From: Ashinkailepas kermadecensis
Lineage: Eukaryota; Arthropoda; Thecostraca; Neolepadidae
Direction of reading: 5' to 3'
Assembly: GCA_034440615.1 (NCBI GenBank)
Contig: JAOTOM010005102.1
Location: forward strand, 528,501 to 592,500
DNA length: 64,000 nucleotides
The translations under genes were made by a program, and so were the position numbers. The notes below the pieces were generated by a model that was not told the origin of the DNA, made no database searches, and saw nothing but the letters and a program-made list of their open reading frames with translations. Shown here piece by piece: positions 55,401-63,134 of the stretch (positions within the stretch are counted from its first letter, which is position 1; every line of letters starts with the position of its first letter).

Positions 55401-57024
55401 ATTCTGACACTTAGCTTTAAAATTACGTTAAGCCTGCTGATGTGACATCCGGTGTTTGATATAGTAAAAGCAAATCGAGCAGTATCAACGCGAGTTAACC
55501 GGTGAGAAGGGCATCACTGCAAATGAAGGCGCTGGTAAAACCGAAAGGTTTACATAGGACACACAAGAGTACATACATTACATTGAGCAGTGCATTTGGA
55601 GAGTTGCCAGCATCACTGCCTGTGTCTATATCCCCGGTTAATCCGTAGCTGGACCGTTAGACTTGGAAGATAATGGGTTACGCTGACCACGAGCGACCTG
55701 GAGGGGAAGCGGAGGCTCGGGCGTCCCAGGAGGGCCATGGACGCACAGGCCGTTCAATGTGACACTTCCTGAATTTTGGGTGTTTTCGCTTTTATAATTA
55801 TTTTGGGTGTAGAAGCAGGGCAAGACGGGAGTAAACATTTATTCATATATGCGTTATGAGTGAAAAAAATATGTTTGATGCTATTTTCCTACCACACCTT
55901 CAAATAATGTAGTGCCACTGGTGAGCGGCGTGTTGTTCGGCAGACATTCCGCGGCCACACGGATGCCGTGTCCTGCATGACCACCGACAAGGATTGCACC
56001 CTCTTCACGGCCGGCCCCGACCGCACCATCAAGCTCTGGGATATCGACACCGCCATCTGCCAGAGGGTGAGTACTCAGATACAACTATGGGTAACCGCGA
56101 GCAGCCTCTGTCGGACCCGTGGCAAAATGTAGTCAAGAAAGACGGAACGTATGCGAACATAATGTGCCTGGCGTCCTGTCTTGGCTGCCAGCCAGAAGAT
56201 AATTGTGTTTAAAGTAGACGCAGGGCTTCTATTCGCATTCACATGTTTAGCTGCACTATCAGTCGGTGAGAGTTCCTGTCAAAATTATCCTGGTGGTGTG
56301 TATCTACCGAGAATAGTCCGGCGACTGCACTATCAGTCGATGAGAGTACCTGTCGAAGTTCTCGTTGTCGTTTGTGTCTACCGAGAATAGTATCGGCGGC
56401 TGCGCTACCAGTCGGTGAGAGTGACCGTGAAAGTTATCCTGGTGGTGTGTGTCTACCGATAATAGTCTCAGATAGACGTGGAGCCAAATTCACGACTCAG
56501 ACATCGCTCCCTATCAAGAGCGGATCAGGCCATTTCACCGCTCGGCCACACACCACGCACGTTTGGTTGGCAGGTCGACATTTATCAATGCTTGGTATTC
56601 CTGAAGGCAGAGGTAGAATCATCACCCGCCCCCCCCACACCCAAAAATAAGAAAAGCTTATGCTATCGTCTAGATATTCGGACGGTGAACTTACGTGATT
56701 TCAGAGGATAATTGATCAGGCGGACTTCTGGGCCCTCAAATTAACGAGTTTAGCGCGTCCACGAACGAACAGTCCTGTCCCGCCATGGCGCCACCATCGC
56801 CTTCAGCTGCGTGCGGGACACGCTCTGACTCGTCGACGCACCGTTTCAGACGATGGAGGGTCACACGAAGTCGATCGTCTGCATGCAGCTGGTGAACAAG
56901 TTGCTGTACAGCGGTTCTGCCGACACCATCGCCTGCTGCTGGGTCGCCGCCTTCGGCGAGTGCACAAGACAGTACAAATCACACAGGCACTCAGTCATCT
57001 GTATCAAAGTGACCGACGGCGTCG
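37341..57024 (+). CDS. WDR86: WDR86 gene, seven exons, 3' incomplete
   Basis: Exons 37341-37407, 42409-42541, 52759-52880, 53541-53686, 54939-55118, 55944-56066 and 56850-57024 join with matching phases into about 315 codons with no stop. Each of exons 2-7 encodes roughly one WD40 blade, and the exon 3, 4 and 5 junctions fall at the G-H start of a blade. ADHDGAINCMSLSPDGSLL and the exon order follow vertebrate WDR86 (human about 376 residues). WD40 proteins of this type are scaffolds; no enzymatic activity is expected and the function of WDR86 is poorly known. The last 60 or so residues are not found intact. Introns are swollen by a LINE, DNA transposons and splice-site minisatellites. The ATG context AGCATGG is strong. 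Confidence 0.87.
37410..40335. other. WDR86 intron 1, first part
   Basis: No coding signature. An ACAAGCAAAC/AAACAAAC simple repeat lies at about 37815-37890. Confidence 0.55.
37815..37890. repeat. AAAC/AAGC simple repeat
   Basis: Imperfect run of AAACAAAC and AAGCAAAC units interrupted by CCAACC and CAGACC. Confidence 0.7.
40338..40752. mobile_element. MITE with terminal inverted repeats, Harbinger-like
   Basis: The left end GGACTGTTCACACCTAGCG is matched by the reverse complement of the right end, GGACTGTCCACACCTAGCG; the match extends on through TAATCTCGACGCA. Flanks are TTAA on the left and ATAA on the right, compatible with a TAA target duplication. A near-perfect hairpin with CCGAGCGGAAAA arms lies at 40559-40599. 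No transposase ORF. Confidence 0.8.
40912..41022. repeat. Tandem duplication of about 57 bp
   Basis: GTCAGTGAAGTGATGTGCAC followed by AGTTGTGGAGTTGTCTGC and ATGTTAC occurs twice in tandem. Confidence 0.85.
41250..41450. mobile_element. Possible small non-autonomous element
   Basis: GGCGCAGCAAGG near the left end and the reverse complement GGCGCAACCAGGATTTT at the right end form weak inverted termini. The right end matches the start of a repeat at 31770. Coding capacity is absent. Confidence 0.4.
41455..42408. other. WDR86 intron 1, last part
   Basis: No coding signature; a TCAGATGTCAGATGTCAGAT short tandem at about 41521 and a GT/G run at 42257. Ends with acceptor CCCCGCAG. Confidence 0.5.
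42409..42541 (+). CDS. WDR86: WDR86 exon 2, first WD40 blade
   Basis: Encodes ADHDGAINCMSLSPDG, then LLITGSDDRTARMWS and ECLGVL. The acceptor is CATCCCCGCAG at 42408 and the donor AC before GTGAGT at 42542, phase 2. SPDG, TGSDD and RMW are standard WD40 blade elements. The exon end and donor are the seed of the array that follows. Confidence 0.87.
42542..43135 (+). repeat. 42-bp minisatellite of WDR86 5' splice sites
   Basis: Units repeat the end of exon 2 plus its donor: CAGAGTGCCTCGGCGTCCTC, then GA, then GTGAGTCCATACAGACGACA. Donor positions are 42542 (the real one), 42584, 42624, 42676, 42718, 42760, 42802, 42844, 42882, 42916, 42958, 42998, 43040, 43082 and 43124. Twelve of the 15 keep GTGAGT; the others are GTGAGC, TTGAGT and GTGAAA, the last leading into an A-run at 42885. 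Confidence 0.92.
43140..44215. other. WDR86 intron 2, no feature seen
   Basis: No coding signature or obvious repeat before the LINE 3' end. Confidence 0.5.
44217..44880 (-). other. LINE 3' UTR
   Basis: Contains the GGTGCTGAATCCACTGCTAG segment and TTTATGAC repeats. The same sequences, expanded, form the 3' end of the nested LINE at 48989-49700. Confidence 0.7.
44880..45410 (-). pseudogene. LINE ORF2 C-terminal part, frameshifted
   Basis: In shifting minus-strand frames: CISARNRALRMLGL, VRPHLEYSVHAWNPYLEKD, LERVQRKAARLISGI, YRRLRGDMIEMFKI and RGHHFRLDKLRCRT. This order is diagnostic of CR1/L2-type reverse transcriptase C-termini. Frameshifts and at least one stop are present. Confidence 0.82.
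45417..46340. mobile_element. Non-autonomous DNA transposon inserted in the LINE, TTAA-type
   Basis: Left end CACGCGCCCTGGAGGG; reverse complement of the right end CACGCGCACTGGAGGG. Flanks are TTAA (45413-45416) and GTAA (46341-46344). Removing the element with one flank rejoins the LINE frame (LVSKYL to AEKQCIS), so the target was TTAA and one copy has mutated. This is the pattern of piggyBac-like elements. A second GCGCACTGGAGG lies at 45446, just inside the left end. No transposase. Confidence 0.75.
46350..47193 (-). pseudogene. LINE reverse transcriptase core, broken
   Basis: 47193-46768 encodes WRNANVVPIFKNG, NYRPVSLTSIVCKVLE, QHGFRSRRSCLTNLL and YLDFSNAFDKVPH. In other frames downstream follow GVPQGSVLGPPLF and FKFSDDIKLVG, the position of the catalytic FADD box, here FSDD. 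At least two frame changes. Confidence 0.88.
47204..48559 (-). pseudogene. LINE ORF2 endonuclease and linker
   Basis: 451 open codons. AP-endonuclease motifs: CITEAW (catalytic Glu), GGGILLYV, GAFYRPP, LLGDFNITG and FGNSDHNII. After the linker it reaches NIKPNKASGPD, where RT should start, then runs out of frame in a small ATATAGC tandem at about 47207-47230. The endonuclease itself appears intact. Confidence 0.9.
48625..48988 (-). pseudogene. LINE ORF1 C-terminal half, esterase-like
   Basis: Reads TVLIVQTGVNDVGR and ends with LDGLHLSKRG, the Gly-Asn and Asp-x-x-His blocks of the SGNH esterase found in CR1 ORF1. The Ser block is in the other half at 50226-50753, beyond the nested insertion. 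Confidence 0.8.
48989..50225 (-). mobile_element. Nested, internally deleted CR1-like LINE
   Basis: Inserted in the same orientation in ORF1 of the outer LINE, between GESS and TVLIV codons. It starts in the ORF2 linker (NCNGESKKFFSFYKLSK, GPLEVNGTI), skips the whole RT, resumes at the C-terminus (MFEFNRNDAIRGHQF, LRQSFFTNRVVEHWNQL) and ends with a 3' UTR of four 166-bp tandem units and the CTTTATGA repeat at 48989. A short GAGT-type duplication may flank it. Confidence 0.75.
49147..49700 (-). repeat. 166-bp tandem repeat in the nested LINE 3' UTR
   Basis: TCACTTGCTATTGCATAA recurs near 49147, 49312, 49478 and 49644, period about 166. The outer LINE has about one copy of this unit. Near-identity of units suggests recent amplification. 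Confidence 0.88.
50226..50753 (-). pseudogene. LINE ORF1 N-terminal half
   Basis: CGKCECMGVIGQFSRKVDML, then a coiled-coil-like EVERLKCSV, then VLVIGDSRAKYMDRTFCSRN with the catalytic GDS of SGNH esterases, and THVCFPGA. Typical of CR1 ORF1. Cut at GESS by the nested LINE; a frame change near 50270 creates a stop. Confidence 0.82.
50760..51530 (-). other. LINE 5' UTR with a tandem duplication of about 160 bp
   Basis: CTAGTGTAATTTAAGCTCAC begins two units at about 51091 and 51253. Each contains ACTTAAACACCAA, AACCTAAGCCACG and ACGTGGCCGATCGAT. Tandem 5' UTR units are common in non-LTR elements and may carry promoter activity. Confidence 0.65.
51535..52198. other. WDR86 intron 2, near its 3' end
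   Basis: A plus-strand frame at 51666-52022 has no recognisable motif. No other feature. Confidence 0.4.
52199..52758 (+). repeat. 42-bp minisatellite of WDR86 3' splice sites
   Basis: Thirteen units before the real junction start near 52199, 52241, 52284, 52326, 52369, 52412, 52454, 52497, 52540, 52582, 52623, 52665 and 52707. Each has GTGCCGCAG followed by an exon-like GGTCACACGGACTACAT. The exon 3 acceptor itself (GTGCCGCAG at 52750-52758) is the last copy. Units are 41-43 bp. Confidence 0.93.
52759..52880 (+). CDS. WDR86: WDR86 exon 3, second WD40 blade
   Basis: GHTDYITCVASF, FVLTGSADATIRKWSM and TGECLFTYE. Phase 2 in, phase 1 out. Donor GTGGGT at 52881. The first ten codons are what the upstream array repeats. 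Confidence 0.87.
52885..53538. other. WDR86 intron 3
   Basis: AT-rich, no coding signature. Confidence 0.5.
53541..53686 (+). CDS. WDR86: WDR86 exon 4, third WD40 blade
   Basis: GHESRISQLICTGKFIFSSS then YDKTACVWPFDTND and MACIHTFK. The acceptor TTTGGTCAG is phase 1, supplying the second and third bases of the Gly codon shared with exon 3. Donor AAG before GTGAGG at 53687, phase 0. Matches the SSSYD.TA.VW blade of WDR86. Confidence 0.87.
53687..53800 (+). repeat. Short GTGAGG minisatellite at the exon 4 donor
   Basis: About 2.5 units of GGTGAGGCTCCC, (A/C)GGTGCAGACGGCGAGGCG. The exon 4 donor GTGAGGCTCCC is the first, the next lies at about 53736, and a decayed third (GATGCGGCTTCCC) at about 53768. 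Confidence 0.75.
53805..54937. other. WDR86 intron 4, no gene
   Basis: Open frames on both strands show no family motif. Confidence 0.5.
54939..55118 (+). CDS. WDR86: WDR86 exon 5, fourth WD40 blade
   Basis: GHHGGVYPIIFLP, an acidic loop TCDSDDDDDVGTG, then LLITGSTDCTAKSWSF. The acidic insertion sits where vertebrate WDR86 also has a long loop. Start set at acceptor CACCGGCAG (54938) because it is the only one in phase 0; a stronger-looking ATGCCAG further upstream is out of frame. Donor AAG before GTGCGA. Confidence 0.85.
55120..55943. other. WDR86 intron 5
   Basis: No coding signature or repeat recognised. Confidence 0.5.
55944..56066 (+). CDS. WDR86: WDR86 exon 6, fifth WD40 blade
   Basis: 41 codons, phase 0 to 0: TFRGHTDAVSCMTTDKDC, TLFTAGPDRTIKLWDIDTA, ICQR. 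Classical blade with GH, D and WD positions. Acceptor TGTTCGGCAG; donor AGG before GTGAGT. Confidence 0.88.
56240..56470 (+). repeat. Tandem repeat of about 73 bp in WDR86 intron 6
   Basis: Three units with CTGCACTATCAGTCGGTGAG, GTGTGT.TCTACCGA.AATAGT. Each carries CAGTCGGTGAGAGT-like sequence resembling a donor context, weakly similar to the exon 6 end CCAGAGGGTGAGT. Confidence 0.7.
56475..56848. other. WDR86 intron 6, last part
   Basis: No coding signature; ends with the strong acceptor CACCGTTTCAG. Confidence 0.45.
56850..57024 (+). CDS. WDR86: WDR86 exon 7, sixth blade and start of the next
   Basis: TMEGHTKSIVCMQLVNKLLY, SGSADTIACCWVAAFGECTR, QYKSHRHSVICIKVTDGV. Donor GTGGGT at 57025 in phase 1. 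The seventh blade should continue in a further exon. Confidence 0.86.
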
Positions 57025-57061
57025 GTGGGTGACCTGACATAACCTGACCTCATTTGCTTGC

Positions 57062-57195
57062 TTCAGATCAGTCTGTCTGTCTATCTGTCTGTCTATAAGT
57101 GTATCTGCCTGTATGTCTGTCTATCTGCTCGTCTGTGTATCTCTGTCTGTCTGTCTGTCTGTCTGTCTGTATGTCTGTCTGTATGTATATCGGTA

Positions 57196-57258
<63 letters not shown>

Positions 57259-57259
57259 A

Positions 57260-57332
<73 letters not shown>

Positions 57333-57360
57333 GCCTGGCTGTCTGTCTGTCTGTCTGTCC

Positions 57361-57394
<34 letters not shown>

Positions 57395-57555
57395 ATGTCT
57401 GTCTGTATGTCTGTCTGTCTGTCTGTCTGTATATGTCTGTATGTCTGTCTGTCTGTCTGTATGTCTGTCTGTATGTCTGTCTGTATGTCTGTCTGTATGT
57501 CTGTCTGTCTCTGTCTGTCTGTCTATAGATCTATCTGCCTGACTGTCTGTCTGTC
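57062..57555. repeat. (TCTG)n microsatellite, about 490 bp
   Basis: Nearly pure CTGT/TCTG with scattered TATG variants, all three frames open as Cys-Leu-Ser-Val. It fills most of the sequence after the exon 7 donor. An ACTCGTCT..AGACGAGT inverted repeat closes it at about 57557-57580. Confidence 0.97.
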
Positions 57556-57607
57556 TACTCGTCTGTAGACAGACGAGTTTTCACCCACTACCGCCTATTT
57601 CCTGTAG

Positions 57608-57715
57608 ATGAACGGTTGCTTACCTACTGGCCAACGACAGATATGCCTGCACCGGCCGGGCTTAATCGAGTTCGATGCAACTTATGGTCAGCTCGGTGAA
57701 GAACTTGGGCAAGCA
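57608..57715 (+). pseudogene. Possible eroded WDR86 exon 8
   Basis: After an acceptor-like CTATTTCCTGTAG, three plus-strand frames in turn give ERLLTY, NDRYACTGRA and EFDATYGQL, in the order of the next WDR86 segment (LFTGSGD..., AFDAQSGEL in human, from memory). Two frame changes are needed within about 60 bases, so this is either decay, sequence error or chance. Confidence 0.3.
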
Positions 57716-57777
57716 AACGGCTCTATATCAGGGCCTTCCCTCAATTATTTGTTTTAACACGCATTCATTACCAAGGG

Positions 57778-57945
57778 GTTCGAGATAGCTCAGCCGGTGG
57801 GGCGTTCGACTCTTGGCGTAAACTTGTGGGTTGGAATCCGACAACTGGCAGGGTTACCGTGTCCACCCGCGACCAATCGGCGTGGGACATCGGCGATGCT
57901 ATATGACGTTGCAGTCGAATGCACCGTAAAATAACTTCTTCTGCA
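57778..57945 (+). mobile_element. tRNA-derived SINE (copy 2, different tRNA head)
   Basis: The head has TAGCTCAGCCGGTGGGGC (box A, tRNA-Lys-like) and GGTTGGAATCC (box B-like). The body CCCGCGACCAATCGGCGTG, then GACATCGGCGATGCTATATG, matches the copy at 10904 although the heads differ. No clear target duplication. Confidence 0.8.
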
Positions 57946-57949
57946 TCTA

Positions 57950-60885
57950 TCCATTACGTTACGCTTCATGCACAATATACATACGCACATTGGGGTGAAA
58001 AGAAAATAATACATGCCCTTGGAAATATCAAGACGTTTATGACTATAATTAGTTGATAATTTGACGCAGGATCAAGGCCCTTAACATAAGGTGCAACCGT
58101 CCAGCGATTCGAACATTCCGTGACGTCATTTGTTTTCAACGGCCGAAGTCCTCATTGCCCGCAATGCTTTTCAAGGGTAATTTATCATTTTCTCATTTTA
58201 TAATAAAGGGAGATAGAGTCATAAAACTAAAATCACATTATAGAACGCAGCTTTCTCTTAGAAAAAGAAAACATCTATTTTATTGTGACCTGAAACTTAC
58301 CGTTCACCTACTATATGAACCGAATCAGGCCATCAGGTCACGCAGATTTATAGTCTATCCGGCATTCATTGTATTACTTCTTTATACTGACGAACGTTAA
58401 TAATGAATGAATGTGGCATGGAGCATTCTGGAAATTATAGGAAGGGTGTAAAGACCGATAATTGTCACCCATGGGCATAATGCTAAATTGTGGCAAAAGG
58501 GGGAGGGGACAGCTTCCCCGAAAAATACGCGAAGTTCCACCACGGCAATGAATCACGTTTCTGAATGGATGACAGGGTAGTGGCATAAACCAAACATGCA
58601 GATTGACCCGTTTTTCTTCATATTATTGCCAAGTTTATTTCCTGGGTCAGGTGGTAGCCTCGCAGGTCACGAGGACCAGGTCGATGCAATGTGTTGCTTA
58701 CAAGGATGACGCGTGGACTGTGGAGGCAATGCAAATATATAAATCAAGGATGGAATTGTCGGGAAATTATTGTGTAGCAGCAAGCATTGTTTTAGGAAGA
58801 CGTGTAGCATTCAGGGGCGCAAGGAGAAATGTATTTCTAAGAGGGATACATCCTTAAAATTGATTTCGGAGGTTGCCAATATATATATATATATACTACG
58901 CATTAACTATGTGACATTTCTGATACCATGACGTCTTTTGGGCTGCTGTTAAATGCGACGCCCATTGATTGACCAAATGTTAAATTCTAGCAGCATGAGA
59001 AATGGGGGAGTCAGGTACCCTGCAAAAATACACAGTTCCACCTATGATCTAGATAAACCCAGGCACCATGTGTTCGTACATATTGTCTATGGTCCGAAAT
59101 CGTTGTGTAGCATCAAGCCCGGCCCCCAAGTGACCACGACATCTCAAGGTCAACACAGGTCAAACAGGACCAATTTCAAACGTGATAAAAGTATTATTAA
59201 ATGCTGTTCAAAGCTCAACGAGATATCAAGATTCCTGACATCAGCTGCATCAAAGGCATTGCTATCAGAGTTCAGGGTTATACAAGGTCATCCTCGGTCA
59301 AGCTTTTGTAGTTTGAGTACAAAGAACATGAAGCTGTTTTGTGAATTTTAGTGCACTGGTTAATTTTCCCTGGTTTGCCTCTCCCGACTGGATTTTCGGC
59401 TATGCAAGCAAGTCACCACTACCATCAGACCAGGGAATCAGAAAAGGCAAAGAAACCTTCGGAGAATAAACAAGAAAGTAATCCTTTGCACACTCACCCA
59501 CCAACTATACCGCCACCAGCCATAGCATCTACTCAGGGATGGGGAAAAGCACAATCCTCCCTGGGACATCCCACATATATCACGGCGTCAGCGTCATTCG
59601 GAAGATGCAGTTTGACGACTCGCGCCAATTGCATGTCTGGAACATCACAACATCTGAACAAGCAGAGCTTTAAAACACATGAAAGACTGGCGAAACACAC
59701 ATGGAACATACAGACACAGTTATGTCACGATCACGAGCAACTAAAATAAAATGAAGGCAGTATTTTGAATGAACCCTATCTTCCTCGCCGTCCAATCCGA
59801 TTAATCTGCCGTCCATCGATGTTGATGCATTGCCAACGTCAGGTATCGGTGACTCGACGACAGGTCAGGTCACGGTTTCAGCACTAACGGCCGGAACCGA
59901 GCGACGACAATAAGTCCCAGACCGTGGCGCCACACTAACACCGCCACAACTTTGTGGGCACGTGCTCTGTTCTCCTCCATCGCCTTCACTATCCTTGGTA
60001 ACGACTACTGTATCTTCATTGTGACACCATGACGTTGAGCCCAAAGCAGGGCCTCCTCTAAGGAATTTTCACTAGGTAGGATTTCTTGCTCGTACTTACC
60101 TAATCAATGTAATATAGCGTCACTGGCGGATCTAGCCCCTATTTGGAGAGGTCAACTTTCGGTATGGGCCCAGCCCTACTCACCCTACCCCCCCCCCCCC
60201 AGTGGCATAACTAAGGTTTGCGTCATGGAAGGGGCAAACGGATTTGGAGGGTGCTAAACTTCCCACTATTTTAGGTTTAAAGGCACCGGATTTCGAGCAC
60301 GATTTGTTAAAATGGCCTTTTCAATTTTGTAAATAAAATGATCTGTGACCAACTTGATTGTCCTGTGGGGGGGACACAGTCTATCACCATCGTTTCTGAG
60401 TCACCGGATTTCAACCCTAACTCACCAACCCTGTTCGATGGTTTTTCTTTTGGTGTCTCTTGATAAGTCACCTCAGGCTGCTGAAGTTACACCTGTGCAA
60501 ATGACTTAAAAATGCAAAATTTTACAATTTTAGGCATTCCAGTTCATAACGTCCGATCACCACCACGCCAACGTTCGTACACGTGTGCGCCCGCCGTGTA
60601 CATTCAGCGCATTCGCCACATTTCGTGCGAGTCTACGTTTTCTGCTAGGACTCCTACGATTAGCTGATTGTCCACATGATAGTCTTGCACCATATTTTAC
60701 GCGATGGAATGCTTCGCATTGGAGTTCGCTGGGCAAATTCAATTTATTGAATTCGATGATTAGTTCTCTTCTTCCCACATCTTCTGGTGATTAAGAAATC
60801 CGGATACCCGCTGAACTTTGATGCACTTCATTTCTTTGGTTAAATATGCTCCCAGATTGGCCACCGAGCTGAGGCCCTGACTCGG
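57950..60885. other. Non-coding stretch, nothing firmly recognised
   Basis: A short AT run (58880-58895), and a plus-strand frame at about 59540-59650 with HVWNITTSE that only faintly recalls a WD40 motif. 59850-59900 (CAGGTCAGGTCACGGTTTC, AGCACTAACGGCCGGAAC) has a relative at 63950. G-rich fragments at 60120-60260. Confidence 0.45.
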
Positions 60886-60889
60886 TGAG

Positions 60890-63130
60890 CGCCAGCCATT
60901 TTTGTGAGGGGCCCGGCACATTTTTAAGACCTCGGCTCTTGTTGGGATTTTGTTGATTTTTTGTGTACCGATTAATTTTGTTATGTACCGGCACGTTTTC
61001 GAACACCCCGATATGGTTTTTTTTAGTGCCCAACCTTTTTATTCTTTTTAGATCAACGTCGCTTTTTGCGAGCCCAGACTGTTTTTGAAGCCCTCGTGCG
61101 ATCTCATGGTCCCAGTGTGCTTTGAGGGCCTTCACTGTGTTTTTTAGAGCTCCCGGTGTGTTTATATTTAGGAGTGCAACGCATGTTTGAAGGCCCTGTG
61201 AGAATCCTGGTTTTGTGAGACTCGGTGAGCTTTGAGGATCCGGTGCCATTTCGGCCTCCCGTTGTGCTCTCAGGGTCCTGCTGTGACTATTTGCGGCTTC
61301 TGACGCACATTTGTGGGACCCAGCACAAATTTAAGGTTCCGTAGCGACTTCTCGGGACCAGGCACGTGGTTCTGGGAACCCGACGCCAGTGTCATGAGCT
61401 AGATGGGTTTTTGTGACCCTCTTCTGATTTTTTATGTCCCAGTCTCTACCGGATTTTTTTTAACCCCCGGCGCCATGTTTGTGACCCACCGCGATTTTTG
61501 AAGCTCCAGTGCGTTTTTTTCCGGGGCCGTACGCGATTAAAAAAAGCATCTGGTGCTCTATTTGGGAATCCAGAGCGATTTTCCTAGCCCAAACATTTTT
61601 TTAAAATCACTCCCTTGATCATTGTCGGTTCCGATGCACTTTTGGGGCCACGGTGTATTTCGGCCCTCGACGACAATTTTGGGAGCCCCGGATTTTTGAT
61701 GCCACGACACAATGTTTTTGAGACTACCGACGGATTTTGATCCCGAACGCGATTTGGGGGACCGCCAGGAGTTCGTGGCCGGCATTGATTTAGGCGGGCC
61801 CCGGTGCAAATTTTGCGGCCGGTTTTCTGGGGTCCGCTATTTTATTTCTTTGGGGCTCCGGCGATTCTTGGGGGGGGGGATGGGTATTTTCCCCCTTTGG
61901 TACGCCACTGTGGCTGCTCATCGAGTTTATTTTTAGCAGCCGATGGCACCCTTCGAGTAGAAAAACCCTTCGGATAATCTTCTTTCGGACCTGAATTTTC
62001 GGGTTCTCGGGTTGATTCGATCGAGTCGCAGTGTGATTTCGTGGGGGTAGCCTCTATTTTTCAAGGCCCTTGCGCGATATTTTTGGAACAATTTTTTAAC
62101 CCCCGGTAAAATTGGGGTGGAAAAATGTTCGGGCTCGACGGTATTTTCGGGGCCCATTGATGCGATCTTTTGAGATCGCCCAAAAATTGATTCGAAATAT
62201 CCCGTTTTTTGGTCCAATCCGGTGTCTTTGTTTGGATCCTAGGCGGGGCTTAGCGGTCTCGGCACCATTTTTGGGCCCAAATTGGGGCAATTGTTGGCAC
62301 CAGAGTCATTTTACGTCTTGTTTGGCGTTGCCTCGGCTTGATATGTTTGGGGTGCCCGGAAGCGAACTGTTGGGTCCCGGAGCGACACCAGCCCCTTTGT
62401 GATTTTCAGGGGCCCTGTCGCGAACTTTTTGAGGCCATCGACGAAATACCCGTGGTGGTCCGACCTGTTTTTCGGGGGCTCCAGCACTATTTTCAAGGGC
62501 ACCGACATTACTTTTTTTTTCCTCAGCGTGATATTCAGGTGCTCGGGAGCGAACTTTTGAGGCCACCAGCGTGATTTTCAGGGGCCTGTCCAACTTTTTG
62601 GGATCAAGGGCGATTTTATGGACCGGCCCGATCTTTTGGGCCCCCAGCGTGATTTCCAGTGGCCACGGCCCATCCTTCTGGTGCCTACAGCGTGGTTTCA
62701 AGGACCCCGGCCCGACCTATTCGGCTCCACAGCGTGACTTTCAGTGGCCCGGCACGGCATTTCGGACCCCCAACAAGATTTCTGGGGCCCGGCAAGACTT
62801 TTTCGGTTCTGAACGCTAGTTCGGGGGCACCGGCCGCACATTTTGAGGCCCCCAGCGTGATTTTCAGTGGCCCCTGTGCAACTTTTTGTGGGCCACGGTC
62901 CCACATTTTGGAACCCAAAGAGTCATTTCTAGAGGTCACTGAACGACTTTTGGGAGCCCCAATGTTATTTTCAGGGGCCTCAGTGCGATTTTAGGCCCCC
63001 GGCAACATTTACAGGGGCCCCTGAGCGACATTTTGGTGTTTTCAATGTGTTTTTCAGGTACCTCAGTGTGAATTTTGGGGGCTCCAATGGGATTTTTAGG
63101 GGTCAGGTGTAATTTTTTTGCACAACCACG
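60890..63130. repeat. Degenerate composite tandem array, about 43-bp unit
   Basis: About 2.2 kb in which two half-units alternate: CCAGCGTGATTTTCAGTGGC and CCCGGCACGACTTTTTGGGG. It is clearest at 62390-63060 and progressively diverged towards 60890. On the minus strand it reads as spurious P-L-K-I-T-L repeats. No gene. Confidence 0.85.
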
Positions 63131-63134
63131 GTGC

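Noticed and set aside
57058..57568. Three overlapping plus-strand ORFs of about 150 codons rich in Cys-Leu-Ser-Val
   Set aside because: They are pure translations of the (TCTG)n microsatellite; all frames are open because the unit has no stop.
59530..59650. Possible WD40 fragment (HVWNITTSE) as a further WDR86 exon
   Set aside because: It lacks the GH and TGS/D elements, does not match WDR86 order, and the frame has no clear splice sites.
62306..62994. ORFs on both strands with repeated PLKITLGA and RAPEN motifs
   Set aside because: Translation of the composite 43-bp array.
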